A stretch of DNA of 32,666 nucleotides from assembly GCA_964655775.1 (NCBI GenBank), contig CAZZNQ010000045.1, positions 1 to 32,666 of the forward strand. Reading direction: 5' to 3'. How positions within the stretch are numbered: position 1 is the first letter of the stretch; each line of letters begins with the position of its first letter. Shown here piece by piece: positions 15,112 through 22,979 of the stretch. The notes beneath the pieces were generated by a model that saw only the letters and a program-made list of their open reading frames with translations, made no database searches and was not told the origin of the DNA. The DNA is from CAZZNQ01 sp964655775 (lineage in GTDB: Bacteria; Planctomycetota; Brocadiia; SM23-32). The position numbers and the translations under genes are program-made.

Positions 15112-16035
15112 ATGGCCGTTAACGTTGTCAGGATGACGGACGAGGATGGACAGGTTGTCGCCGCCCGGGAATACGATGCCTTCGGCAACGTGCTTAGCGA
15201 AACCGGCGACTGGAGCATATCCGACCTCGGTTTCCACTCGAATTGGATGGAGATGAAGGATTCGGGAGGTAACCTTTGCCTCACCCCGAGCGGACGGGTA
15301 TATGACACACGGATTGGCCGCTTCTTGCAGAGGGATCCTGTCGGCGATCCTGCGTGGGTGGCAATGCACACGGGTGCTCCTGTGAGGCCCCCGAAGGCCG
15401 AACCCTGGAAAAGGACGTATGGTTTTGCGGAATCTAATCCGCTTACCGCTGCAGATCCTTCTGGACTTACAGACTGTTCAGACTTCATCGACAACGTGAT
15501 GGATGCTGCGGAGAGAATAAACGTTTGGTGGCATGGACCGGACTACTTTCAAAGGCTGGACCTAACTGTCTGGATTGCGTGCGCCTACTTGCCAAGCTCG
15601 TTTCGTTGGGTTTATGTTGTTCCGGGCACTTGTCCCAATCCGTATGAGAATCCAACCGGTGCGGCGGGCTTCTGCCCCCAGTTGTCGCAAGGGGGGCAAG
15701 ATGAGCAGCTTTACAGGCACTTAGCCTTCAGCATGTCTGCAAAGCTACAGGGTACCACTTTCCTTTCGGAATTCGCTGAATCACGGGATTGTGGTGAGGT
15801 CCGCGAGAGCTGTGGTTGCGAGTGCCCTCCGTCGAAAAGGAAGGACCCGAGCCGAGCCTGTTTACAAGACCAAGCCGAGGTAATCGGTGACATTCTTGGC
15901 CGTGAAGCTGGAAGAGCTCTGAAAAAGTACATGAATGATCAGATTACAGGTGGGGCAGCAAGAGCAGAACTGAGCAGCCTCCTATGCGGTGGTGACTGTG
16001 GCCAGAACGCGGATCACTGCTGCCAGAATGAATGA
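15112..16035 (+). CDS. Orphan rhs tip: short core tail plus Cys-rich C-terminal domain
   Basis: A 307-residue protein. Residues 1-120 are only the last part of an RHS core: VVRMTDEDGQVV, YDAFGNVLSETG, YDTRIGRFLQRDPVG and NPLTAADPSG. The remaining roughly 190 residues are the tip, with at least a dozen Cys (including GCECPP and CGGDC) and a helix DQAEVIGDILGREAGRAL near the end. The spacing of RHLAFSMSA and the later D-xxx-G-xxx-G helix loosely recalls a common non-enzymatic RHS tip family, but I would not name it. The frame is open from 15058. ATG 15112 has GGAGGA seven bases upstream, so unlike the other fragments it could be expressed. Base composition is near 50% GC, well below metG. Its stop overlaps the next start (ATGA). 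Confidence 0.75.
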   Translation: MAVNVVRMTDEDGQVVAAREYDAFGNVLSETGDWSISDLGFHSNWMEMKDSGGNLCLTPSGRVYDTRIGRFLQRDPVGDPAWVAMHTGAPVRPPKAEPWKRTYGFAESNPLTAADPSGLTDCSDFIDNVMDAAERINVWWHGPDYFQRLDLTVWIACAYLPSSFRWVYVVPGTCPNPYENPTGAAGFCPQLSQGGQDEQLYRHLAFSMSAKLQGTTFLSEFAESRDCGEVRESCGCECPPSKRKDPSRACLQDQAEVIGDILGREAGRALKKYMNDQITGGAARAELSSLLCGGDCGQNADHCCQNE

Positions 16036-16376
16036 GGAGCGAGATCGTGTCTTTGCTGTTGGGTCTCTCATTTCTGGTAGCGTTGGGAATTGTCGCGGCC
16101 TTGCTCAAAGGACGGAATAGTGCGAAGTACTACCTGGCAGCTGAGGCTATAGTATGTATCGCAGGCTGCCTTGCTGCTGGTCTGGCCGCAGGTGCATCGG
16201 TCTTTCTTGACACTTGGCCAGATGGTCCTGATATCCGGTACAGTCTCCTAATCGCAAAGGCCGTCGCATGGGCATTGGGAGCCATGTCGCCGTTTGCGGT
16301 TGCTCTCTACCTTCTCGCCCAGCACCGGAGAGAAGCGGGGTCCAAATCGCAAGGGGAACACCAGGCAAGGGTCTAG
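16032..16376 (+). CDS. Small multi-pass membrane protein, partner of the Cys-rich tip
   Basis: A 114-residue protein coupled to the upstream tip by a four-base ATGA overlap. It has three to four predicted membrane helices: LLLGLSFLVALGIVAAL, then AIVCIAGCLAAGLAAGA, then AVAWALGAMSPFAVALYLLA. A short basic tail (RREAGSKSQ) follows. It has no enzymatic motif. Size, topology and coupling fit a membrane-embedded immunity protein, as known for some polymorphic toxins, but this is inferred from position only. The next unit's frame starts directly after its TAG. Confidence 0.65.
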   Translation: MRSEIVSLLLGLSFLVALGIVAALLKGRNSAKYYLAAEAIVCIAGCLAAGLAAGASVFLDTWPDGPDIRYSLLIAKAVAWALGAMSPFAVALYLLAQHRREAGSKSQGEHQARV

Positions 16377-16401
16377 TTCCGGTGATGCTAACGGTCGCGT
16401 T

Positions 16402-17034
16402 ATGGGCTTTTCGGAAATGCTTGCGCAAGACCCATCGGCCACATCGCCCTGCAGCCTTGGCGAACACCTGGGTCGGCTCCGGTCAGCTGAACTTTTGTCT
16501 CGGTGTGGCGGTCCATACCTGGCCGATGTAAAACCAGTCTCATGGGACGCTGCCATGGGGCGCATATCCGGAATGCTATTAGATGTAAGCCCTTCGTGCC
16601 GACTCGACCAGATCATTCTCGAGGCGAAACGTGATGGAGAAAGGCGTGTTCTCCGCGTACCGCTAGGCCAACGCATTCTCTGGAAGCTTGGCTGGTCGCG
16701 CGAGGCCCTTCGGCAGTACGGACCAATTGACGTTGGTTACGACTACGCGGACGTTCTTCTTGATTGTGAAAAGTGCCTCAAGCAGAGCAACGCACTCGGC
16801 GAGTGCGACTACCTGCTGCAGAACAAGGGGGAGAAGGACGAATGCCCTCGACCGGGCAAGTTGTGGGCTTGCCTTAACCAGATCACCGGTAGGATCAAGT
16901 CGCTGAGAGAGTGGAAGAGTAAAAACAAGATGGATGCGGCCAAAGGCAAAGGTGCCCTCTGGGGATACAGGAGGCTCTTCCCAGGCGGGTTCGATATACC
17001 AAGACCTTTTGTGCCACCCTCGCTGGACGAGTAG
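16402..17034 (+). CDS. Unknown protein, probable orphan rhs tip
   Basis: A 210-residue protein of unknown family, with helical segments, five Cys in its second half (DCEKCLK, GECDY, DECPRP, ACLNQ) and a basic end (KSLREWKSKNKMDAAKGKG). No ribosome site is visible at ATG 16402. The frame runs back through SSGDANGRV to the base after the previous gene's stop. GDANGRV is what the end of a YD repeat looks like, so this may be one more tip whose core has been reduced to a few codons. The evidence for that is short and weak. A membrane protein gene follows after about 105 bases. Confidence 0.45.
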   Translation: MGFSEMLAQDPSATSPCSLGEHLGRLRSAELLSRCGGPYLADVKPVSWDAAMGRISGMLLDVSPSCRLDQIILEAKRDGERRVLRVPLGQRILWKLGWSREALRQYGPIDVGYDYADVLLDCEKCLKQSNALGECDYLLQNKGEKDECPRPGKLWACLNQITGRIKSLREWKSKNKMDAAKGKGALWGYRRLFPGGFDIPRPFVPPSLDE

Positions 17035-17140
17035 TCAACGGACAAAAGGGCGACGCGCATCCCGCCATGAGCAGCACCATCCGCTTGCACCCGCTGGTGA
17101 TGAGTCCGGTGAGGGCAGCAGTCGTGTGAGGTACGCTGCG

Positions 17141-17780
17141 ATGATATACAGGGGGTCGGTTGCACTCATAGGTGTGGCCTTCCTGACCGGTCTGGTGGGA
17201 TTCCTTGCTGGGCTATTGGTCGGCCAGCAACGCCGTCACGGCTTCGAGTCTCCCGTGGCCGGTGCGGACCCGGTGGCGAAGGTCTTCCTCACGGTTGAGA
17301 ATCCAACTGGTGTATACAGCTACGACTGCCTTGACGAGGAAGCTCTCTGCGATTTCAAGTGCGACGAGTTGCTCGGTCCGCTCCGTAAGGCCCTGGAACA
17401 AGTCCCGCACGACGGCGACGGTTCACTCCACCGAATGGACGCGACGTACGCATGGCGCCTGTCCCTCGCGCTGATCGACCACTGTCAAGCAAGAGGGGTA
17501 GAAGCGCTCCTCGACGTGTACTCGCGGAGCCGGGGAAAGGAGGTGAAGGGACGCATTGCGCTGGCGCTCGGCGAAAGGGACAGATACGAGGCGGTTCCCA
17601 CCATCTTAGAAGGCATCAGCGGGGAGGGGGGGCAAGCCATGGGTACTTGAGCTGGTTGACGCGGCATTGTCTGAACTCATGTCCTTGCCCAAGTATTACA
17701 GCGAGAAGACACCGGGACACGGGATCGAGTCAGGGCCGGCGGGCTTGTACGAATACTGGCGGGAGAGAACCACCCCGTAG
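17141..17780 (+). pseudogene. Membrane-anchored partner protein broken by a G7 frameshift
   Basis: ATG 17141 follows TGAGG by nine bases. Residues about 6-27 form a membrane anchor (VALIGVAFLTGLVGFLAGLLVG). A helical domain follows with CDFKCDELLGPLRKALEQV and HEAT-like turns (GRIALALGERDRYEAVPTIL). The frame ends prematurely at TGA 17648-17650 just after seven Gs (17626-17632). Removing one G continues smoothly through KPWVLELVDAALSELMSL to TAG 17778-17780, giving about 212 residues. This is either a real frameshift, a phase-variable tract or an assembly error. Its placement behind a tip-like gene suggests an immunity or accessory role. Confidence 0.6.
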
Positions 17781-17891
17781 GGCGACCAGTGCCTTGGGTA
17801 GACAACTGCAGTTTCCGTCCGGGGGCAGAGCTCAGCGGCCCGAAGGCCACGACTGCGCCTGTTCCAGACTGTAGCGAGGGACCGATGCAAT

Positions 17892-18995
17892 ATGGCCGGT
17901 GACCGATTCCCGCGTCTGGCTCGCTTTCTGACGCATGATGGAACCGCATTACCGGCGGCCGTGGACGAGGCATGTTCGCTGGCGACGCCGATAGGGGACC
18001 ATATCGCCGCCTGCGAATGGTTGATCGGCATATTGGAGGAGGATAGGAACCGAGCCCTCGTAGACCTCTTGGTACTGCTGCAGAAACATGGGAAGTGCCT
18101 GGGCTCTGGTGCGGAGATCATCAAGCATGTGGCATGGAATCGATATGAGGCCCTCCCCGTCCCGGTGCTTGATGTCCACGCGGGAGCGGACGCGGGGTGG
18201 GACGGTGTTCACCTCCACTTCTGCAGTCCAGGCACCTTCCCCAAACGCTGGGGACATTTGATTGTCCGCAACCTGAGCGCGCCGACAGGCCCTGGGCTGT
18301 CCGCAGCCGACAAGCTGGAGTTGGTCCGCCAGCACGAACTCTTCCATGTGCAGGAGAGCTTGAGCGGCGCCGCAACGGACATGTTGACCCCGGCCGATCT
18401 TGAGTTCGGGCACGGCTTTGCTGAACTGCTTCCGACGTTCGCTTCCAGTGGTTCGCTAAGCCAAGCCGATGCGTTCTCGATGGCAGAGCGCTTCTACCTC
18501 CAGCACCTCAAGCGCGAACTGGGAGCCTATGGTTCGGTGGATTACCCGCACTACCTCGCGAGGTTCGGCAGAGGTGCCCGCCCGCTTGAGTTTTTCCGCG
18601 GCACATCCCTGTGCATGATTGTGGGCTTTCCGCTTGAGGGGCTGGCTGTCGGCTTCATCGATCCCTACTCCATTGACTGGTGCGATTGGGTGGAATCCGT
18701 GTCGCCCATGATAGATGATCTTACTGAGGGCACGTTCCTGGAGGATCCAGTTTTGTATGCCGGCGTTGACGTGACTCCCTCGTCACTTCTCCGGTCCATT
18801 GACGTGTGCGGGGGCTTCATCCGGGACCTCAGCGGGGGGAGTATGCCCTTCGCCCGTTTGGTGGCGCACCTTCCGCGGAATGGCCGAATCGCCTTCTACG
18901 GACTCATGAAAACGGAACGGGCTCGAGCGCATAACTCCGATCACATGAAAGGCATCATGTGGATGCCTTCTGGAGGTGCCGATTTTAGGTCTTGA
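17892..18995 (+). CDS. Unknown protein with HExxH motif
   Basis: A 367-residue protein with no signal peptide or membrane segment. Residues 148-152 are HELFH inside a helix (RQHELFHVQE), the form of a zinc-metallopeptidase active site. H174 or E178 (FGHGFAELLP), about 25 residues on, could be a third ligand, as in gluzincins. The N-terminal third is helical (CEWLIGILEEDRNRALVDLL) and the C-terminal third is mixed. It is not a family I recognise, and catalytic activity is unproven. It closes the second rhs cluster and could be cargo of that region, either an effector or a host gene. The stop overlaps a small palindrome (gtcttgacaagac). Confidence 0.6.
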   Translation: MAGDRFPRLARFLTHDGTALPAAVDEACSLATPIGDHIAACEWLIGILEEDRNRALVDLLVLLQKHGKCLGSGAEIIKHVAWNRYEALPVPVLDVHAGADAGWDGVHLHFCSPGTFPKRWGHLIVRNLSAPTGPGLSAADKLELVRQHELFHVQESLSGAATDMLTPADLEFGHGFAELLPTFASSGSLSQADAFSMAERFYLQHLKRELGAYGSVDYPHYLARFGRGARPLEFFRGTSLCMIVGFPLEGLAVGFIDPYSIDWCDWVESVSPMIDDLTEGTFLEDPVLYAGVDVTPSSLLRSIDVCGGFIRDLSGGSMPFARLVAHLPRNGRIAFYGLMKTERARAHNSDHMKGIMWMPSGGADFRS

Positions 18996-19251
18996 CAAGA
19001 CGCTCAGCATTCCCTAAACTTGTCTTGACCGGAGCGACAGGCACCCCTTGCCGTCGCACGGTCAAACCTCTCTGTCGTCGGGCTGCACCGAACGCTTGAC
19101 CTTGGTGAGAGGCGGCGACACCGAAACCCGGCAGGGCCCCGAACGGCCCACGTTGTGTGTGATGTGCGCCGAGAGTTCGGACTAAATGCAAAGAACCGAT
19201 GAGCCGCAGTGGAGCGGCTGAAGAAACATGTGTTCCAAGGAGACCGTAGCC
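18996..19251. other. Intergenic region with a small hairpin
   Basis: No gene is seen. AGCCGC and GCGGCT form a 6-bp hairpin at about 19202-19219, just upstream of the next small gene. I found no convincing promoter. Confidence 0.3.
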
Positions 19252-19467
19252 GTGGCAAGAAGGAAAAAGTCGAAGTCCGGAACGACCCAGGGAAGCACCG
19301 CGGGGTCGAGATTGGAGTTGATAAGGAAGCGCCATCACGAACTGATTCTGCAGACTCGGGAGCTGATAGCGGCCGACCTGGACGACGAGTTCGAAGATGG
19401 TTTCAGCGAGGCGGAAGAGGTCGAAGAGCTCGAGTTCGCCGAGGCGTCCAACGCCGACAGCCTCTGA
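19252..19467 (+). CDS. Small basic/acidic protein of unknown function
   Basis: A 71-residue protein. The N-terminus is strongly basic (ARRKKSKSG) and the C-terminus strongly acidic (DDEFEDGF, EAEEVEELEF), with a helix RLELIRKRHHELILQTRELI between. I chose GTG 19252 because AAGGAG (19237-19242) is nine bases upstream. An ATG at 19228 in the same frame has no such site. A charged-tail small protein of this type could bind nucleic acid or a basic partner, but nothing specific can be said. It converges on holA, leaving only 23 bases between their stops. Confidence 0.5.
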   Translation: MARRKKSKSGTTQGSTAGSRLELIRKRHHELILQTRELIAADLDDEFEDGFSEAEEVEELEFAEASNADSL

Positions 19468-19490
19468 CGCAGCTGTTCCCCCACCGGCCG

Positions 19491-20504
19491 TCATTTCTCG
19501 CAGAGACTCGCCAGCAGGTTTTCCAGCCAGACCCTCTCTTCGGTCGCCCTCAGGGAAGCCACCTTGGATTCGTAGTCGGCGTCGCTCAAGCGCTGCAACT
19601 GGCGCGCGAACCGTGCTTCGCTGACGCCGGCGACGAGCTTGAGGGACTTGCTGACGACGTAGGGATGCAGGTCGAGTTCGCGCTGGATCTCCTTTTCGGT
19701 CGCGCCCGTGTCCTTCAGCCGTTTCACCTGCCACTGCTGGCGTATCTGACGGCCCAGCAGGGCCACGAGCCCTTCGCGGCTTTCGCCCCGCAGCAGCAGG
19801 CGGCCGCAGAGGCGCATGGCCTGACCGGCGTCGCCGGAGGCCACGGCGTCCGTCAGGTCAAATACCCGCCGGGCGCGTCCCGCCGGCACCAGTTCCTCCA
19901 CGTCCCTTTCGGTAACCGTGCCGTTGGAGCCGGTGTAGGCGGCCAGCTTGTCCAGTTCGTTCCCCAGGGCGACCACGTTCGGTCCGATGGCTTCCATCAG
20001 GGATTGCGCGGCCCGGGGCGTGAGCTTCAGGCCCAGCTCGGACGCCTTCGCCCGCGCCCATCCCTCCGCTTCGCGCCACCGTGGGCTGGAGCAGTCAACC
20101 ACGACCCCCTTGGATGCCAGCAGCTTCGCGACCTTCGTGCGCCCATCCAGCTTGGTCAGGCACAGCACCAGGGCGCTTGTGGGCACCGGCTTCTCCAGGT
20201 AGGCGGTCAGCCTTTCGCCGTTCGCCCGCACAAAGGCGTCGGCGTTGCGGATGACGACGACGCGCCGGCCGCGCATGCCCATGAAGGGGATGGTCTGCAG
20301 TTCGTCGAAGATCTGGCGCGGCTCCGGCTGGTCCTCGAACTCACGGACGGAGCTTCCCGGCTGATCCGCCGGTGTGAGCGCATTCCGCACGATACCCAGG
20401 CAGCGGCGAACCAGCGTCGCATCATCGCCGACCAGGGCGCAGGCAGTCGCCTCAGCGAGCCGATCGGCTTGTTTCTCCAGCGCCAGTGCGCTCACGGTTG
20501 CCAT
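19491..20504 (-). CDS. holA: DNA polymerase III delta subunit
   Basis: A 337-residue clamp-loader delta subunit, which opens the beta clamp within the DNA polymerase III holoenzyme. It shows the expected early pattern RRCLGIVRNALTP, then IFDELQTIPFMGMRGRRVVVIRNAD (the family's 'lQTlPffg-rRlVvvrnad'). Next come LTAYLEKPVPTSALVLCL and LDGRTKVAKLL, and a C-terminal collar of helices (LLGRQIRQQWQVKRL). I chose ATG at 20504 because GGAG lies six bases upstream. An ATG four codons earlier has no ribosome site. It is divergent from dapL with 211 bases between. Confidence 0.88.
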   Translation of the reverse strand: MATVSALALEKQADRLAEATACALVGDDATLVRRCLGIVRNALTPADQPGSSVREFEDQPEPRQIFDELQTIPFMGMRGRRVVVIRNADAFVRANGERLTAYLEKPVPTSALVLCLTKLDGRTKVAKLLASKGVVVDCSSPRWREAEGWARAKASELGLKLTPRAAQSLMEAIGPNVVALGNELDKLAAYTGSNGTVTERDVEELVPAGRARRVFDLTDAVASGDAGQAMRLCGRLLLRGESREGLVALLGRQIRQQWQVKRLKDTGATEKEIQRELDLHPYVVSKSLKLVAGVSEARFARQLQRLSDADYESKVASLRATEERVWLENLLASLCEK

Positions 20505-20623
20505 CGCGTTCTCCATGCATGGAGCGGTGCCTGCGCAGCGGGTCGGGGTGAGCCCCGTTCCGCCCGGCTTGTGAGTTTATGCTGTTGGCGGCGCACCTTC
20601 AAGCAGCCGCGCCGGCCGGCGGC

Positions 20624-20651
20624 TTGACATCGCGTGCTTATCCTGTATATT
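20624..20651 (+). promoter_or_regulatory. Sigma-70-type promoter for dapL
   Basis: TTGACA (20624-20629), a 16-base spacer, then TATATT (20646-20651), 64 bases upstream of the dapL ATG. It is among the best matches to consensus in the window. Confidence 0.65.
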
Positions 20652-20715
20652 GCCCACCTCCCGACCCATTGGGCCACTCCCTCTGTAATCCGCCGTGCAG
20701 GAAGGACGGACCGCC

Positions 20716-21894
20716 ATGATCGTGCAACCCTCCGAGCGCTTGGGCAAACTGCCTCCGTATTTGTTCGCCGACCTTCGCCGCAAGATACAGGCGGCCCGCG
20801 ACCGCGGTGTGCAGGTGATCTCCCTCGGCATCGGTGATCCGGACATGCCCACGCCCGCGCCGATCGTGGAGGAGTTCTGCCGCGCCGTGCGCGACGAGAA
20901 CGATCCCAACCGCCACCGCTACGGGTGCGACGTGCCGGTGGAGCAACTGCCTCGGGAGATCCGCTCGTTCTACGCGCGGCGGTTCGGCGTGGAACTGGGG
21001 CAGGATCAGGTGGTCGCCACCATGGGCGGCAAGGACGCGATTGCCAAGCTGCCCATGTCCATGTTGAACCCGGGCGACCTGGCCATCGCTCCGTCCCCCG
21101 GCTATCCCACCTACAACATCGGCCACGTCTTCGCGGGAGCGGTCACCTATCAGGCCCCGTTGCTGAGGGAGAACGGCTTCCTGGTGGACTTCGACGCCAT
21201 ACCGATGGAAGTCCGCAGGTTGGCGAAGCTGCTCTGGCTGAACTACCCCAACAACCCGACGACAGGGACGGCGGACCTGGAGTTCTTCGAGCGCGCCGTC
21301 GAGTTCGGCCGGCAGAACGACATTCTGATCGCGCACGACAGCGCCTACAGCGAGAACACCTACGACGGCTACCGCGCGCCCAGCATCCTGGAGGTCGACG
21401 GAGCGGAGGAGGTGGCGGTGGAGTTCTTCTCGCTGAGCAAGGCGTTCTGCATGACCGGCTGGCGCGTCGGCTTCATGGTCGGCAATGCGTCCGCCGTGCA
21501 GGGACTGCGCACGGTCAAGGAGAACATCGACAACGGCACGCTCCGGGCGACCCAGTTCGCCGCGGCGAAGGCGCTGTCCCTGGCCGAGGAGCTGATACCG
21601 CCCATCAACGAGGTGTACCGGCGGAGGCGCGACATGGTCGTGAAGACTCTGGACGAGCACGGCTGGAAGGTCGAGCCGCCAAAGGCGACCATCTATATCT
21701 GGGCGCCGGTGCCGGAGCGTTTCCAGGGATCAAGCGCCGCCTTCGCGACCGAGCTTCTGGAACAGGCGGGCGTGGTGGTGACGCCCGGACTGGGCTACGG
21801 GCAGTGGGGCGAGGGGTTCTACCGCATCTCGCTCACCTATCCCGACGACGTGCTGAAGGAAGCGCTGGACCGCATCGCCGGCTTGAGCGTCTGA
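20716..21894 (+). CDS. dapL: LL-diaminopimelate aminotransferase
   Basis: A 392-residue PLP-dependent class I/II aminotransferase. It matches the DapL type that converts tetrahydrodipicolinate directly to LL-diaminopimelate for lysine and peptidoglycan synthesis. Motifs are SERLGKLPPYLFADL at the N-terminus, GIGDPDMPTP, the YPTYNIG stretch, NYPNNPTTG, and the PLP-lysine segment SLSKAFCMTGWRVGF with K at about 242. The C-terminus has TPGLGYGQWGEGFYRISL. ATG 20716 follows GGAAGGA. A GTG 21 bases earlier is possible but less likely. Closely related aminotransferases act on other substrates, so assignment rests on overall pattern. DapL occurs in plants, cyanobacteria, spirochaetes and the PVC group. 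Confidence 0.85.
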   Translation: MIVQPSERLGKLPPYLFADLRRKIQAARDRGVQVISLGIGDPDMPTPAPIVEEFCRAVRDENDPNRHRYGCDVPVEQLPREIRSFYARRFGVELGQDQVVATMGGKDAIAKLPMSMLNPGDLAIAPSPGYPTYNIGHVFAGAVTYQAPLLRENGFLVDFDAIPMEVRRLAKLLWLNYPNNPTTGTADLEFFERAVEFGRQNDILIAHDSAYSENTYDGYRAPSILEVDGAEEVAVEFFSLSKAFCMTGWRVGFMVGNASAVQGLRTVKENIDNGTLRATQFAAAKALSLAEELIPPINEVYRRRRDMVVKTLDEHGWKVEPPKATIYIWAPVPERFQGSSAAFATELLEQAGVVVTPGLGYGQWGEGFYRISLTYPDDVLKEALDRIAGLSV

Positions 21895-21995
21895 TCCGGC
21901 CGCCGCATCGCAGCAGGCTGTCGTTCGTGCGCCCTCTCCACGACAGGGGCGCTACCCGTCGTTCCCTCGGCGTTCGCTCACGGGGATGGTGTCCC

Positions 21996-22979
21996 ATGCC
22001 TCAGATAGTCGTGCGCGATCTGGTGAAGAGCTTCGAGGTAGCGGTTCGACGCCCGGGGCTGTGGGGCGCAGTGCGCGGGCTGTTCCATCGCAGGCGGCAG
22101 ATCGTGCGTGCCCTGGACGGCGTCTCGTTCAGCGTCGAGGCGGGCGAGATCGTCGGCTACATCGGCCCGAACGGTGCCGGTAAGTCCACCACGGTCAAGG
22201 TGATTTCGGGCATACTGGTGCCGGATTCCGGCGAGGTCCGCATTCTCGATCGCGTGCCGTGGAGGGAACGCGTCGAGCACGTGCGCCGTATAGGCGTGGT
22301 GTTCGGCCAGCGGACGCAACTCTGGTGGGACCTACCCGTGATCGAATCGTTCGAGCTGTTGCGCGACATCTACCGCGTCCCCGCCGACGAGTATGCCCGG
22401 AACCGCGATGAATTGATCGGGTTGCTCGATCTGGGTCCGCTGCTGAACGTGCCGGTCCGCCAGCTCAGCCTGGGGCAGCGGATGCGATGTGATTTGGCGG
22501 CCGCACTCCTGCACGGGCCGTCCATCCTCTTCCTCGACGAGCCGACCATCGGCCTGGACGCCGTCTCCAAACTGGCCGTGCGGGACTTCGTACGACGTCT
22601 GAACCGGGAACGCGGCGTGACCGTGATCCTGACGACGCACGACATGGACGACATCGAGACGCTCTGCCGGCGGGTCATCGTCATCCACGCCGGCCGCATT
22701 CTGTCCGACGGCAGCCTGGGGGAACTGCGCTCCCAGTTCGGTCGCGAGCGGCGGCTCACCGTTGACCTCGTCAATGAAAAGGAGGAGGTGAGCGACCCGG
22801 ACGCCAGGGTGATGGCACGTGAAGGTCACCGGGTGCGGCTGGCATTCGACCCTTCTCGGGTCTCCGCCGCGGACCTGATCGCGCGTGTGACGGCGCGCCA
22901 CGCCGTGAGCGATCTGTTCGTGGAGAACCCGCCCATCGAGGAGATCATCGCCAGGATCTACGGGAGCACGGAGCGTTGA
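21996..22979 (+). CDS. ABC-2 type exporter, ATP-binding protein
   Basis: A 327-residue ABC ATPase. It has Walker A GPNGAGKST near residues 60-68, the signature LSLGQR, Walker B ILFLDEPTIGLD and switch-His TTHDMDDIE. The N-terminal stretch FEVAVRRPGLWGAVRGLFHRR, the FGQRTQLWWDLP segment after Walker A and the roughly 100-residue C-terminal extension identify the branch. They are those of the ATPase paired with two DUF990/ABC-2 permeases (daunorubicin- or viologen-exporter type). Its stop overlaps the TTG start of the first permease. The three genes form an operon for an unknown exported substrate. Confidence 0.88.
   Translation: MPQIVVRDLVKSFEVAVRRPGLWGAVRGLFHRRRQIVRALDGVSFSVEAGEIVGYIGPNGAGKSTTVKVISGILVPDSGEVRILDRVPWRERVEHVRRIGVVFGQRTQLWWDLPVIESFELLRDIYRVPADEYARNRDELIGLLDLGPLLNVPVRQLSLGQRMRCDLAAALLHGPSILFLDEPTIGLDAVSKLAVRDFVRRLNRERGVTVILTTHDMDDIETLCRRVIVIHAGRILSDGSLGELRSQFGRERRLTVDLVNEKEEVSDPDARVMAREGHRVRLAFDPSRVSAADLIARVTARHAVSDLFVENPPIEEIIARIYGSTER

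Noticed and set aside
16375..16401. Definite rhs core remnant (GDANGRV) before the gene at 16402
   Set aside because: Seven codons are too few to call a feature; recorded only as a hint in that gene's entry and in the finding on the second rhs cluster.
20925..22979. 684-codon frame beginning inside dapL and ending with the ABC ATPase
   Set aside because: Only the part from ATG 21996 is real coding sequence; the first 357 codons are dapL out of frame.
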